Shown piece by piece: positions 57,445 through 64,000 of a stretch of DNA of 64,000 nt. The notes under the pieces are model-generated. The model saw nothing but the letters and a program-made list of their open reading frames with translations. It was not told where the DNA came from and did not search any database. The position numbers were made by a program, and so were the translations under genes. Numbering within the stretch: the stretch's first letter is position 1; every line of letters begins with the position of its first letter. This DNA comes from an uncultured beta proteobacterium (GTDB lineage: Bacteria; Pseudomonadota; Gammaproteobacteria; Burkholderiales; SG8-41), in contig CAISYC010000071.1 in the NCBI GenBank assembly GCA_903889565.1, positions 1-64,000 of the forward strand, written 5' to 3'.

Positions 57445-58446
57445 CTAGATAACCTTGGCCTTGAACAGATCGTGCATGTTGAGCGCGCCGACCAGGCGAT
57501 ATGCGGCGTCCACCACCAGCAGCTGGTTGACCTTGTGCTCTTCCATGATCTGCACCGCTTCGACCGCCAGCTTGTCGGCGGTGATGGTGCGCGGTCCGCG
57601 CGACATCACTGCGCTGACGGCGGTGCCCTCGACGCGCACGCCCTTCTGCAGCGTGCGCCGCAGGTCGCCGTCGGTAAAGATGCCGACCACGCGTTGTTCG
57701 GCATCGAGCACGGAGGTGATGCCCATGCGGCTTCTGGTCATTTCGATGATGGCATCCGACAGCGTGGCGTTCTCGGGCACGCGCGGCGCATCGTCGCCGG
57801 CGCGCATGACGTCGAGCACATGCGTCAAGAGTTTGCGGCCGAGCGCGCCACCCGGATGCGAGCGCGCGAATTCGTCGCGGGAAAACCCCTTCGCCTGCAT
57901 CAGCGCGACGGCGAGCGCGTCGCCGAGCGCGAGCGCCGCGGTGGTGCTCGCGGTCGGCGCCAGATTGAGCGGGCAGGCTTCCTTGTCGGCACCCGCATAA
58001 AGATGCGCATCGGCTTCGCGCGCAAGGCTTGATTGCGCGTTGCCGGTGAAGGCAATCAGGCGCGCGCCCTGGCGTTTTATCAAGGGCACGATCGCCAGGA
58101 GTTCGGCGCTTTCACCCGAATTCGACAGCGCAATGAAGACGTCATCGCGCGTGACCATGCCAAGGTCGCCGTGGCTGGCTTCGGCCGGATGCACGAAGTA
58201 GGCCGGCGTGCCGGTGCTCGACATGGTCGAGGCGATCTTGCGCGCGATGTGGCCCGACTTGCCGATGCCGCTGACGGTGACGCGGCCCTTGCAGGCAAGG
58301 ATGATATCGACCGCGCGCTGAAACTCGCTGTCGAGCCGCGCGATCAATCCGTGGATGGCCGCGGCTTCGATTTCGAGCACGTCGCGCGCGAGATCGAGCG
58401 CGTCGCTGGTCGCCGCATGCGGTTTGCTGGAATCGCCGTTGGTCAT
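57445..58446 (-). CDS. kdsD: D-arabinose 5-phosphate isomerase
   Basis: The 333-residue enzyme makes arabinose 5-phosphate for KDO synthesis. The SIS domain has SGIGKSGHIARKIASTMSST and the active-site HPAEASHGDLGMV. Two CBS domains follow (about 205-333), with MGITSVLDAEQRVVGIFTDGDLRR. The start MTNGDSS at 58446 is preferred; a TATACT -10-like box (58454-58459) lies just upstream, so the message may be leaderless or the real start may be later. It heads the long envelope gene run. Confidence 0.93.
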   Translation of the reverse strand: MTNGDSSKPHAATSDALDLARDVLEIEAAAIHGLIARLDSEFQRAVDIILACKGRVTVSGIGKSGHIARKIASTMSSTGTPAYFVHPAEASHGDLGMVTRDDVFIALSNSGESAELLAIVPLIKRQGARLIAFTGNAQSSLAREADAHLYAGADKEACPLNLAPTASTTAALALGDALAVALMQAKGFSRDEFARSHPGGALGRKLLTHVLDVMRAGDDAPRVPENATLSDAIIEMTRSRMGITSVLDAEQRVVGIFTDGDLRRTLQKGVRVEGTAVSAVMSRGPRTITADKLAVEAVQIMEEHKVNQLLVVDAAYRLVGALNMHDLFKAKVI

Positions 58447-58547
58447 GCGATGCAGTATAACAAAACCGTCACCAGTTCCCCCTTTGGCTGTCTTGCAATT
58501 CACCCACGATAGGGCATTATTGGGACGGAATTCCGCAAAAGACCGCC

Positions 58548-60518
58548 ATGGACAATTCGCTGCACGCCGTACTCATTTTTCTCGCTGCCGCGGTGCTGGT
58601 GGTCATCCTGTTTCGCCTGCTCAAACTGCCGGCGATGCTCGGCTATCTGCTGGTCGGCGTCCTGATCGGGCCGCACGGCCTCGCGCTGATTGCCGACAAC
58701 GAAGGCACCCGTCATCTGGCCGAATTCGGCGTGGTGTTTCTGATGTTCAGCATCGGCCTCGAATTCAGTTTGTCGAAATTGATGACCATGCGGCGCATCG
58801 TGTTCGGCCTCGGCGCCTCGCAGGTCGCACTGACACTCGGTGTGACGGCGGTGCTGGCGGTGTTTGCCGGCGGCGACTGGCGCGCCGGTGTGGTGGTCGG
58901 CGGCGCGCTGGCGATGTCGTCCACCGCCATCGTCAGCAAAATGCTCGCCGACCGGCTCGAACTGAATTCGGTGCACGGCCGCCAGGTGCTCGGCGTGCTG
59001 CTGTTTCAGGACCTCGCAGTGGTGCCGCTGCTGATTCTGATTCCGGCGCTGGCCGGCGCGCCGCAGGAGATGGCGCCCGCGCTGATGCTGGCGCTGGCGA
59101 AAGCGGCGGTCGTGCTGTCGATCCTGCTGTTCTTCGGCCAGCGGCCGATGCGCGCGTGGTTTCATCTGGTCGCCACGCAGAAGTCTTCCGAGTTGTTCGT
59201 CCTCAATGTTTTGCTGATTACGCTCGGGCTTGCCTTTGTCACCGAACTCGCCGGGCTGTCGCTCGCGCTGGGCGCGTTCGTCGCCGGCATGCTGATCTCG
59301 GAAACCGAATACCGCTATCAGGTCGAGGACGACATCAAGCCGTTCCGCGACGTATTGCTGGGTTTGTTTTTCGTCACCGTCGGTATGAAACTCGATCTGG
59401 CGCTGGTGTTCGCGCATGCGGGCTGGGTCGTCCTCGCGCTGCTGTTGCTGATCGTGTTGAAAGCCGCGCTGATCGCGGCGTTGGGCAAATTGTTCGGCAG
59501 CGATACGGGTGCCGCCGTGCGCACCGGACTCGATCTCGCGCAGGGCGGCGAATTCGGTTTCGTGCTGCTATCGCTCGCCGCGCCGCTGCATCTGGTGCCG
59601 GACGCGCTGCTGCAGACGGTGCTGGCGGCAATGGTGCTGTCGATGCTGGCGGCGCCTTTTCTGATTGAGCGCAGCGAGCGCATCGTGCGCCACATCAGCG
59701 GCGCCGACTGGCTGGCGCGCGCGATGGAATTGCACAATGTCGCCGTGCAGTCGATGGCGGTCAAGCGCCATGTCGTGATCTGCGGCTACGGCCGCAGCGG
59801 CCAGAGTCTGGCGCGCCTGCTCGGTGCGGAAAAAATCCCCTTCATCGCGCTCGACGCCGATCCGGCACGCGTGCGCGAGGCCGCAGCGGCGGGCGAGCAG
59901 GTGGTGTTCGGCGACGCGGCGCGGCGCGAAGTGCTGATCGCCGCGGGCGTGATGCGGGCGAGCGCGCTGGTGGTGTCGGTGGCCGACACTGCGTTGTCGC
60001 TGCGCGTGCTCGAGCATGTGCGCGGCGCGCGCCCCGATCTGCCGGTGGTGGTGCGCACCTTCGACGACACCGATCTCGATCGCCTGCGCGAAGCGGGCGC
60101 CTCGGAAGTCGTGCCCGAAATCATGGAGGGCAGCCTGATGCTGGCCTCGCACGCCTTGATGCTGCTCGGCGTGCCGCTCAATCGCGTGCTGCGCCGGATT
60201 CGCGACACGCGCGAGCAGCGCTATGGAATGCTGCGCGGGTTTTTCCACGGTGCTACCGACGAAGCGGAGGACGGCGCGCACAAGGGGCAGCGCGTGCTGC
60301 ATTCGGTGCTGATCGCTGCGGGGGCGGCGGCGATCGGCAAGCGCCTCGCCGAACTCGGACTCGCGGCGCATGGCGTCGAGGTGCGCGCGATGCGCCGCGG
60401 CGGCGTGCATATCGAGGCGCCGCCGGCGGATGAGCGTGTAGTCGCAGGCGACGTGCTGGTGCTGTTCGGTTCCGACGAACATTGCGCGGCGGCGCAGATC
60501 CGGTTGATGCAGGGCTAG
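58548..60518 (+). CDS. CPA2-family monovalent cation:proton antiporter (KefB/KefC-like)
   Basis: The 656-residue protein has an N-terminal 11-13 helix exchanger domain (about 1-385, with ALGAFVAGMLISETEYR), followed by an RCK/TrkA-N Rossmann domain starting VVICGYGRSGQSLARLL near residue 410 and a TrkA-C domain at about 570-645. This is the K+/H+ antiporter layout of Kef-type proteins, gated by bound nucleotide or glutathione adducts. It is divergent from kdsD. No KefF/KefG subunit is adjacent. Confidence 0.92.
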   Translation: MDNSLHAVLIFLAAAVLVVILFRLLKLPAMLGYLLVGVLIGPHGLALIADNEGTRHLAEFGVVFLMFSIGLEFSLSKLMTMRRIVFGLGASQVALTLGVTAVLAVFAGGDWRAGVVVGGALAMSSTAIVSKMLADRLELNSVHGRQVLGVLLFQDLAVVPLLILIPALAGAPQEMAPALMLALAKAAVVLSILLFFGQRPMRAWFHLVATQKSSELFVLNVLLITLGLAFVTELAGLSLALGAFVAGMLISETEYRYQVEDDIKPFRDVLLGLFFVTVGMKLDLALVFAHAGWVVLALLLLIVLKAALIAALGKLFGSDTGAAVRTGLDLAQGGEFGFVLLSLAAPLHLVPDALLQTVLAAMVLSMLAAPFLIERSERIVRHISGADWLARAMELHNVAVQSMAVKRHVVICGYGRSGQSLARLLGAEKIPFIALDADPARVREAAAAGEQVVFGDAARREVLIAAGVMRASALVVSVADTALSLRVLEHVRGARPDLPVVVRTFDDTDLDRLREAGASEVVPEIMEGSLMLASHALMLLGVPLNRVLRRIRDTREQRYGMLRGFFHGATDEAEDGAHKGQRVLHSVLIAAGAAAIGKRLAELGLAAHGVEVRAMRRGGVHIEAPPADERVVAGDVLVLFGSDEHCAAAQIRLMQG

Positions 60519-60550
60519 GCTGCCGCCATCGCTAAACGTCGCTACCAATA

Positions 60551-60577
60551 AAAAAGCCCGCCGAAGCGGGCTTTTTT
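60551..60577. terminator. Bidirectional rho-independent terminator
   Basis: AAAAAGCCCGC-CGAA-GCGGGCTTTTTT forms a 7-bp GC stem with A-tract and T-tract on the two sides. It lies between the convergent antiporter and pseudopilin genes and can stop transcription both ways. Confidence 0.92.
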
Positions 60578-60593
60578 ATTCTGCAGGGAACAA

Positions 60594-61298
60594 TTACTGA
60601 ATCGCTGTGCCACCGCAGGCCTTGATATCGATGTTGGCGTAGGCCAACGTGTTGGTGCCGTTGGTGCCCGTGGTGCAGCCAGCAGCTTGGCTACCATAGG
60701 TGATGGTAGTGCGGAACTGACCGGAATAGGCGAGGCCGTCATCGACCTTGCGATCGAGTTCGGCAATCGTGGCCGCCGGAATCGAGCCACCGGTCTTGAT
60801 GTTCAACACGTTTGCTGGTGTGGTGGTGACGCCATCGCCGTAATCCTGATCATGGACGATGACCATGAAGCCGCCGAACGGATTCGACGGCGTGTCGGCG
60901 GTGGTCGGGGTCTGGAAGGTGGCCTGAGTCGTGCCGACAACACCATTGTACGATCCACTGATAAAGCCGGACTTCGACAGATGGCTCCACGCGACGAGGT
61001 TTTCCGCCGGGTCGATTTTGCCGTTGCCGCAGAAACCGGTGCCGGCGGTGCCGCAACCAACCGTGGCATTCGGGATTTGCGCAGCCGCCTGCGCGTCACC
61101 GACGTCGCCGGGGTAAGCGCGATAACGATCCTGAAAGCCGAGATAGGCGACCTTGACGCCGTCGAGTTGGGACGCAATGTTGCGCACGCGCGCCGCATTG
61201 ATCAATTCCTGGCCCTTCAGCACGCCGCCGAGCAGCAGGCCGATGATGACCAGCACGATGGCGATTTCGATAAGGGTAAAGCCCTGTTGTTTACGCAT
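60594..61298 (-). CDS. Type IV pilin-like/pseudopilin protein
   Basis: The start at 61298 gives a six-residue leader (MRKQQG) cut before FTLIEIAIVLVIIGLLLGGV, a class III prepilin signal with the usual glutamate at position +5. The 234-residue precursor is longer than most major pilins. The rest has a pilin-like helix (LINAARVRNIASQLDGVK) and a globular part with four cysteines. No other pilus or secretion genes lie in the window, so its assembly system must be encoded elsewhere. A consensus sigma-54 promoter precedes it. Confidence 0.85.
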   Translation of the reverse strand: MRKQQGFTLIEIAIVLVIIGLLLGGVLKGQELINAARVRNIASQLDGVKVAYLGFQDRYRAYPGDVGDAQAAAQIPNATVGCGTAGTGFCGNGKIDPAENLVAWSHLSKSGFISGSYNGVVGTTQATFQTPTTADTPSNPFGGFMVIVHDQDYGDGVTTTPANVLNIKTGGSIPAATIAELDRKVDDGLAYSGQFRTTITYGSQAAGCTTGTNGTNTLAYANIDIKACGGTAIQ

Positions 61299-61348
61299 GG
61301 TATTCGTTCCCATTTGTCTGGACCGGCGGTCCAAGTGTGGTGATTCGT

Positions 61349-61363
61349 GCAAATCCCGTGCCA
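61349..61363 (-). promoter_or_regulatory. Consensus sigma-54 promoter of the pseudopilin gene
   Basis: On the minus strand the sequence reads TGGCACGGGATTTGC, a perfect -24/-12 element (TGGCAC-N5-TTGC) followed by A. Transcription would start about 40 bases ahead of the pilin start codon. Such promoters need an enhancer-binding protein, as PilR for pilA; upstream AT-rich DNA (61430-61490) may contain its site. Confidence 0.85.
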
Positions 61364-61549
61364 TCCGCTTACAGAAGGGCTGGCAGGGGCAAATTTGCCG
61401 GTCAATAAAGTGTGGAATAGGTCACACTTTCGATAGTTGAGCGCAAAATTAATCTAAGATATTGATTAAAAATTAATGTTTTGCAATTCAGTGTTGTTGC
61501 TCAACTTCACGAGGGCGGGGTGACGAGCCGGAAATTCAGGCTTTTGTGC

Positions 61550-62299
61550 CTAACCCCCAGGGGATTTTGGTCGAATTTTCGACGGTGATGACGATTTTTC
61601 GTCTTTTTTCTCCAGCAACTCCAGGCGATCAAGCAGGAATCGGAGTTCGTAGGGGTCCTTGATCTGACCGCTGTCGAGCAGGCCGCCGATGAGGATTTTG
61701 GCGCTTTCGATTTCGCCCATGTCTTCGAGCAGGATGATATGCAACTGGCGTGCCCAGGCCAGCGCCTGCGGCGCGTTGTCGGCAATCGCCCGCGCATACT
61801 TCATCGCCAGCGGCAGATCCTTCAGCCGGTGTTTGCTGGCCAGCGAGGCATGCGCGAGCCAGCGCCAGCGCCGGTTCGGGTCCTCCAAAAAACGCCGGTA
61901 GACAAATTCAAACATGTAGCGAGTGCGCGCCTCATCCGGCACCTGCCCGTAAAGCTGCGACGCCATCAGCAGCGGGTACTGGGTCAGCGGATCGAGATCG
62001 AGAATGGCGTCCAGCCATTGCGCCACGCGCGGGTAATCGAGCTGCATGAACGGAATGCTGATGCCCGGCTGGTTGTCGAAGGCCTGCAGGTAGAGCGTCA
62101 GCATTTGCGCGAGCCCCACCTGTTCGCCGAAGCTGGCCGCGCGCAGCACCGGTAGCGGCGGCGGTGGTTCAAGGGCCTCGGCGCGCGCGACCGGTCTGGG
62201 CTGGGCGCTTTGCCACCCGATCTGCAGCAGCAGCGATGCCGCCAGCATGACGACGACCGAACGCGGTACCGCCGACAGCGGCCGTTCGTCGCGCGCCAC
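61550..62299 (-). CDS. Membrane-anchored protein of unknown function, TPR-like
   Basis: I place the start at GTG 62299, which overlaps the permease stop as TAGTG; the frame extends upstream but is shadowed by the permease gene. The 249-residue product has one N-terminal helix (SVVVMLAASLLLQIGW) and then a mostly helical body with paired repeats (FVYRRFLEDPNRRWRWLAHA, AMKYARAIADNAPQALAWAR) that look like degenerate TPRs. The tail is lysine- and serine-rich. I do not recognise the family. Coupling to the permease suggests that the two work together. Confidence 0.7.
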   Translation of the reverse strand: MARDERPLSAVPRSVVVMLAASLLLQIGWQSAQPRPVARAEALEPPPPLPVLRAASFGEQVGLAQMLTLYLQAFDNQPGISIPFMQLDYPRVAQWLDAILDLDPLTQYPLLMASQLYGQVPDEARTRYMFEFVYRRFLEDPNRRWRWLAHASLASKHRLKDLPLAMKYARAIADNAPQALAWARQLHIILLEDMGEIESAKILIGGLLDSGQIKDPYELRFLLDRLELLEKKDEKSSSPSKIRPKSPGG

Positions 62300-63072
62300 T
62301 ACAGATTCCGGCGGTGGAAATCGAACATCGCCGCCGCCGCCAGCAGGGCGACATACAACGCGGCCTGCGTGGCATTGGCGGCGATGGCGCCCCAGCCGGC
62401 GGCGGCATCGGCGAGCCATGCACCGGCGGCGAAACGGTCGAGCGCCGGCACGACGAGGGCGAGCGCTTCGACCAGCCATGACATGACGCGGTGCGACAGC
62501 GCATTGTCATCAATGATGGGTGTTGCGCTGATCAGACGGATCGCCGACAGCGCGCGCGCGAGCAGATAAAACGCCGACACGAATGCAGCGGCCGGAATGA
62601 GATGGGTGAAGGTGACGATGCAGAATACGCTGAGCGCCGCCATCAGCGCCAGTTCGAGTGCCAGCGACGCGCCCCACTGCAAGGCCGCCGGCAGCGGCGC
62701 CAGCAGCAGTTGCGGCAGCGTTGCGATCAGCGCCAGCGGCAGCGCCACGGCGCCGAAGCCGAGCAGGCGCCCGAGCACGTAATCGGAACGCCGCAGATCG
62801 AAACTCAGCGTCAGTTCCAGCCCCTTGTCGTTGAATTCGCGCACGATCGAGGACAGCACGTGCAGGCACAGCATGAAGACGGCGACCAGGCGCGTCGCAG
62901 CCGCCGAAAACTCGATCTGCAGCCGCGCGCTTTCGATGATCGCGAGCTGGCGGACGAAAAATGTCGCGCCGAAGACCAGCAGCAGCGCGCCGGCGAACAG
63001 CCAGAACAGGCGGGTGCGCGCGGCTTCAAGCAGGGTGAAGCGCGCAATAATCACTATTTGCCGCCGGCGCAT
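62299..63072 (-). CDS. ABC-2 type transporter permease subunit (orphan)
   Basis: The 257-residue protein has six predicted membrane helices and the ABC-2 layout: IARFTLLEAARTRLFWLFAG at the start, then a long loop with LQIEFSAAATRLVAVFMLCL and IVREFNDKGLELTLSFDLRR, and helices to FDFHRRNL at the end. It resembles the NosY-like permeases. No ABC ATPase gene is adjacent: upstream is a divergent gene and downstream an unknown TPR-like gene. The ATPase must be encoded elsewhere. Confidence 0.75.
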   Translation of the reverse strand: MRRRQIVIIARFTLLEAARTRLFWLFAGALLLVFGATFFVRQLAIIESARLQIEFSAAATRLVAVFMLCLHVLSSIVREFNDKGLELTLSFDLRRSDYVLGRLLGFGAVALPLALIATLPQLLLAPLPAALQWGASLALELALMAALSVFCIVTFTHLIPAAAFVSAFYLLARALSAIRLISATPIIDDNALSHRVMSWLVEALALVVPALDRFAAGAWLADAAAGWGAIAANATQAALYVALLAAAAMFDFHRRNL

Positions 63073-63173
63073 GGAATAATCTTCGTTGTGAAAAAGCGAA
63101 CGCGGGCAGTATAACGAAACTCACGGCGCCGCGGCGCCGCGCAGATACCGCGACGACGACCAGAGGAACACGC

Positions 63174-64000
63174 ATGAACGAAGTGATCGCCACCCGGCCG
63201 CACCGCCTGATCGGTTCGCATCCCCAGTGGTGGCTGGGCGGCATGCTGCTCGCGCTGCACGCCGCGCTGGCGTGGGGCATCGACAGCCTGTTCGCGCGCG
63301 CCATGCTGCTCACGCATTTCGGCATTTTCCTGATGTGGCAGCCGGTATGGCGCGGCGAGCGCAGCCTTGAGGCGCGCCATGCCTTTGTCGTCATCGTCGT
63401 CGGCATCATGCTGACCGGCTGGAACAACTGGTGGCTGATGGCGGTGTGGCTGGCGGTGCTGTTCGCGCTGATCGGCGGCAACCTGATCGGCAGCGACCAG
63501 CCGCGCCAGCGCTTCGCGGCGATTCTGGCCGCGCTTTATCTGTTGTCTTTGCTGCTGATCTGGGTGGTGCCGCATTTATTCGCCGACCAGCTGTTCGACG
63601 CCGTGCAAACCGGCCTCGTGCGCTGGGGTCTGCCGCTGCTGCCTTTGATCATCGTGCTGGTGCCGGCGCCGACCAGCACGCGGTCTTCGCCGCTGACGGT
63701 GGACCTTTTTTACAGCGTGATGCTGTTCCTGCTGGTGACCGGACTGGTGCTCGGCAGTTTTGTCGTCAAGCAGGTCAGCCACGGCGACTACGCGCTGGCG
63801 CTGGCGCAGAGCCTGATGGTGATGGCGATGGTGCTGATGACGCTGAGCTGGTTGTGGAATCCGCGCAGCGGCTTCATGGGCCTTGGTCACGTCATGTCGC
63901 GTTATCTGATGAGTCTCGGCCTGCCGTTCGAGCGCTGGGTCAAGGGGCTCGCGGATCTTGCCGAGCGCGAGCGCGAACCGGAGCGTTTTCTGCAACTGGC
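63174..64000 (+). CDS. N-terminal membrane part of a probable sensor protein (cut by window edge)
   Basis: The gene starts at 63174 after AGAGGA and runs off the right end with 275 residues visible. These contain about seven hydrophobic helices, including LGGMLLALHAALAWGI, VVIVVGIMLTG, LPLLPLIIVLVPAP and VMLFLLVTGLVLGSFVV, then an amphipathic stretch with LADLAEREREPERFL. This N-terminal layout resembles multi-spanning sensor histidine kinases of betaproteobacteria, with the kinase part beyond the window. That assignment is an inference. Confidence 0.6.
   Translation, partial: MNEVIATRPHRLIGSHPQWWLGGMLLALHAALAWGIDSLFARAMLLTHFGIFLMWQPVWRGERSLEARHAFVVIVVGIMLTGWNNWWLMAVWLAVLFALIGGNLIGSDQPRQRFAAILAALYLLSLLLIWVVPHLFADQLFDAVQTGLVRWGLPLLPLIIVLVPAPTSTRSSPLTVDLFYSVMLFLLVTGLVLGSFVVKQVSHGDYALALAQSLMVMAMVLMTLSWLWNPRSGFMGLGHVMSRYLMSLGLPFERWVKGLADLAEREREPERFLQL

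Overview
The window is a GC-rich chromosomal segment of a betaproteobacterium, most likely Burkholderiales or a close relative. Three things suggest this. The housekeeping order is typical of the class: yicC-gmk-rpoZ-spoT, rph-rdgB-hemW, and kdsD-kdsC-lptC-lptA-lptB-rpoN-hpf-ptsN-hprK-rapZ. A regulatory PTS with HPr kinase sits next to rpoN. There are also nine periplasmic Bug/TctC-type solute receptors, a family greatly expanded in this order. No plasmid, prophage or CRISPR locus was seen. Mobile DNA is limited to the right end of an ISL3-type insertion sequence at the left edge, plus several families of intergenic palindromes.

Layout: 1-142 is the IS end. 195-12873 is a catabolic region. 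One arm, on the minus strand (8741 to 1316), encodes a Bug receptor, an alpha/beta hydrolase, two CocE/NonD hydrolases, a Tat-exported NADP-fold oxidoreductase and a flavin reductase. The divergent arm (8959 to 12873) encodes a crotonase, a class III CoA-transferase, a methylmalonyl-CoA-epimerase-like protein and an Ldh-family dehydrogenase. 12878-19786 holds core genes (spoT, rpoZ, gmk, yicC, rph, rdgB, hemW), followed by an HtrA-type protease and trmB. 21650-23231 is a small rhodanese/DUF2892 cluster facing a BigR/SqrR-type persulfide-sensing repressor across an AT-rich dyad. thiG and thiS follow.

24389-34655 is a second catabolic region. A minus-strand run encodes an extradiol-dioxygenase-like VOC protein, a Bug receptor, an FAH-family enzyme, an enol-lactonase-like hydrolase and another Bug receptor, resembling a meta-cleavage pathway. 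It is divergent from a second hydrolase that is paralogous to the one in the first region. Further Bug and cupin genes follow. 34673-38365 is a tightly overlapped four-gene phosphorelay (REC-EAL, HPt, histidine kinase, stand-alone REC) that should feed cyclic-di-GMP hydrolysis. Next to it is a broken glutaminase-STAS-cyclic-nucleotide-binding fusion gene carrying one frameshift and one nonsense codon.

40.5-47.2 kb carries a methyltransferase, an exported metallo-hydrolase, trhO, and an operon of two Bug receptors with a mannonate-dehydratase-like enzyme. After a gene-free stretch with a metallo-hydrolase remnant come tRNA-Gly(CCC), mutY, a thioredoxin-like protein and a 5-formyl-THF cyclo-ligase. 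50147-58446 is the long envelope/nitrogen-PTS gene run. The right end has a CPA2 cation/proton antiporter, a pseudopilin with a consensus sigma-54 promoter, an orphan ABC-2 type permease coupled to an unknown membrane-anchored protein, and the start of a multi-spanning membrane protein cut by the window edge.
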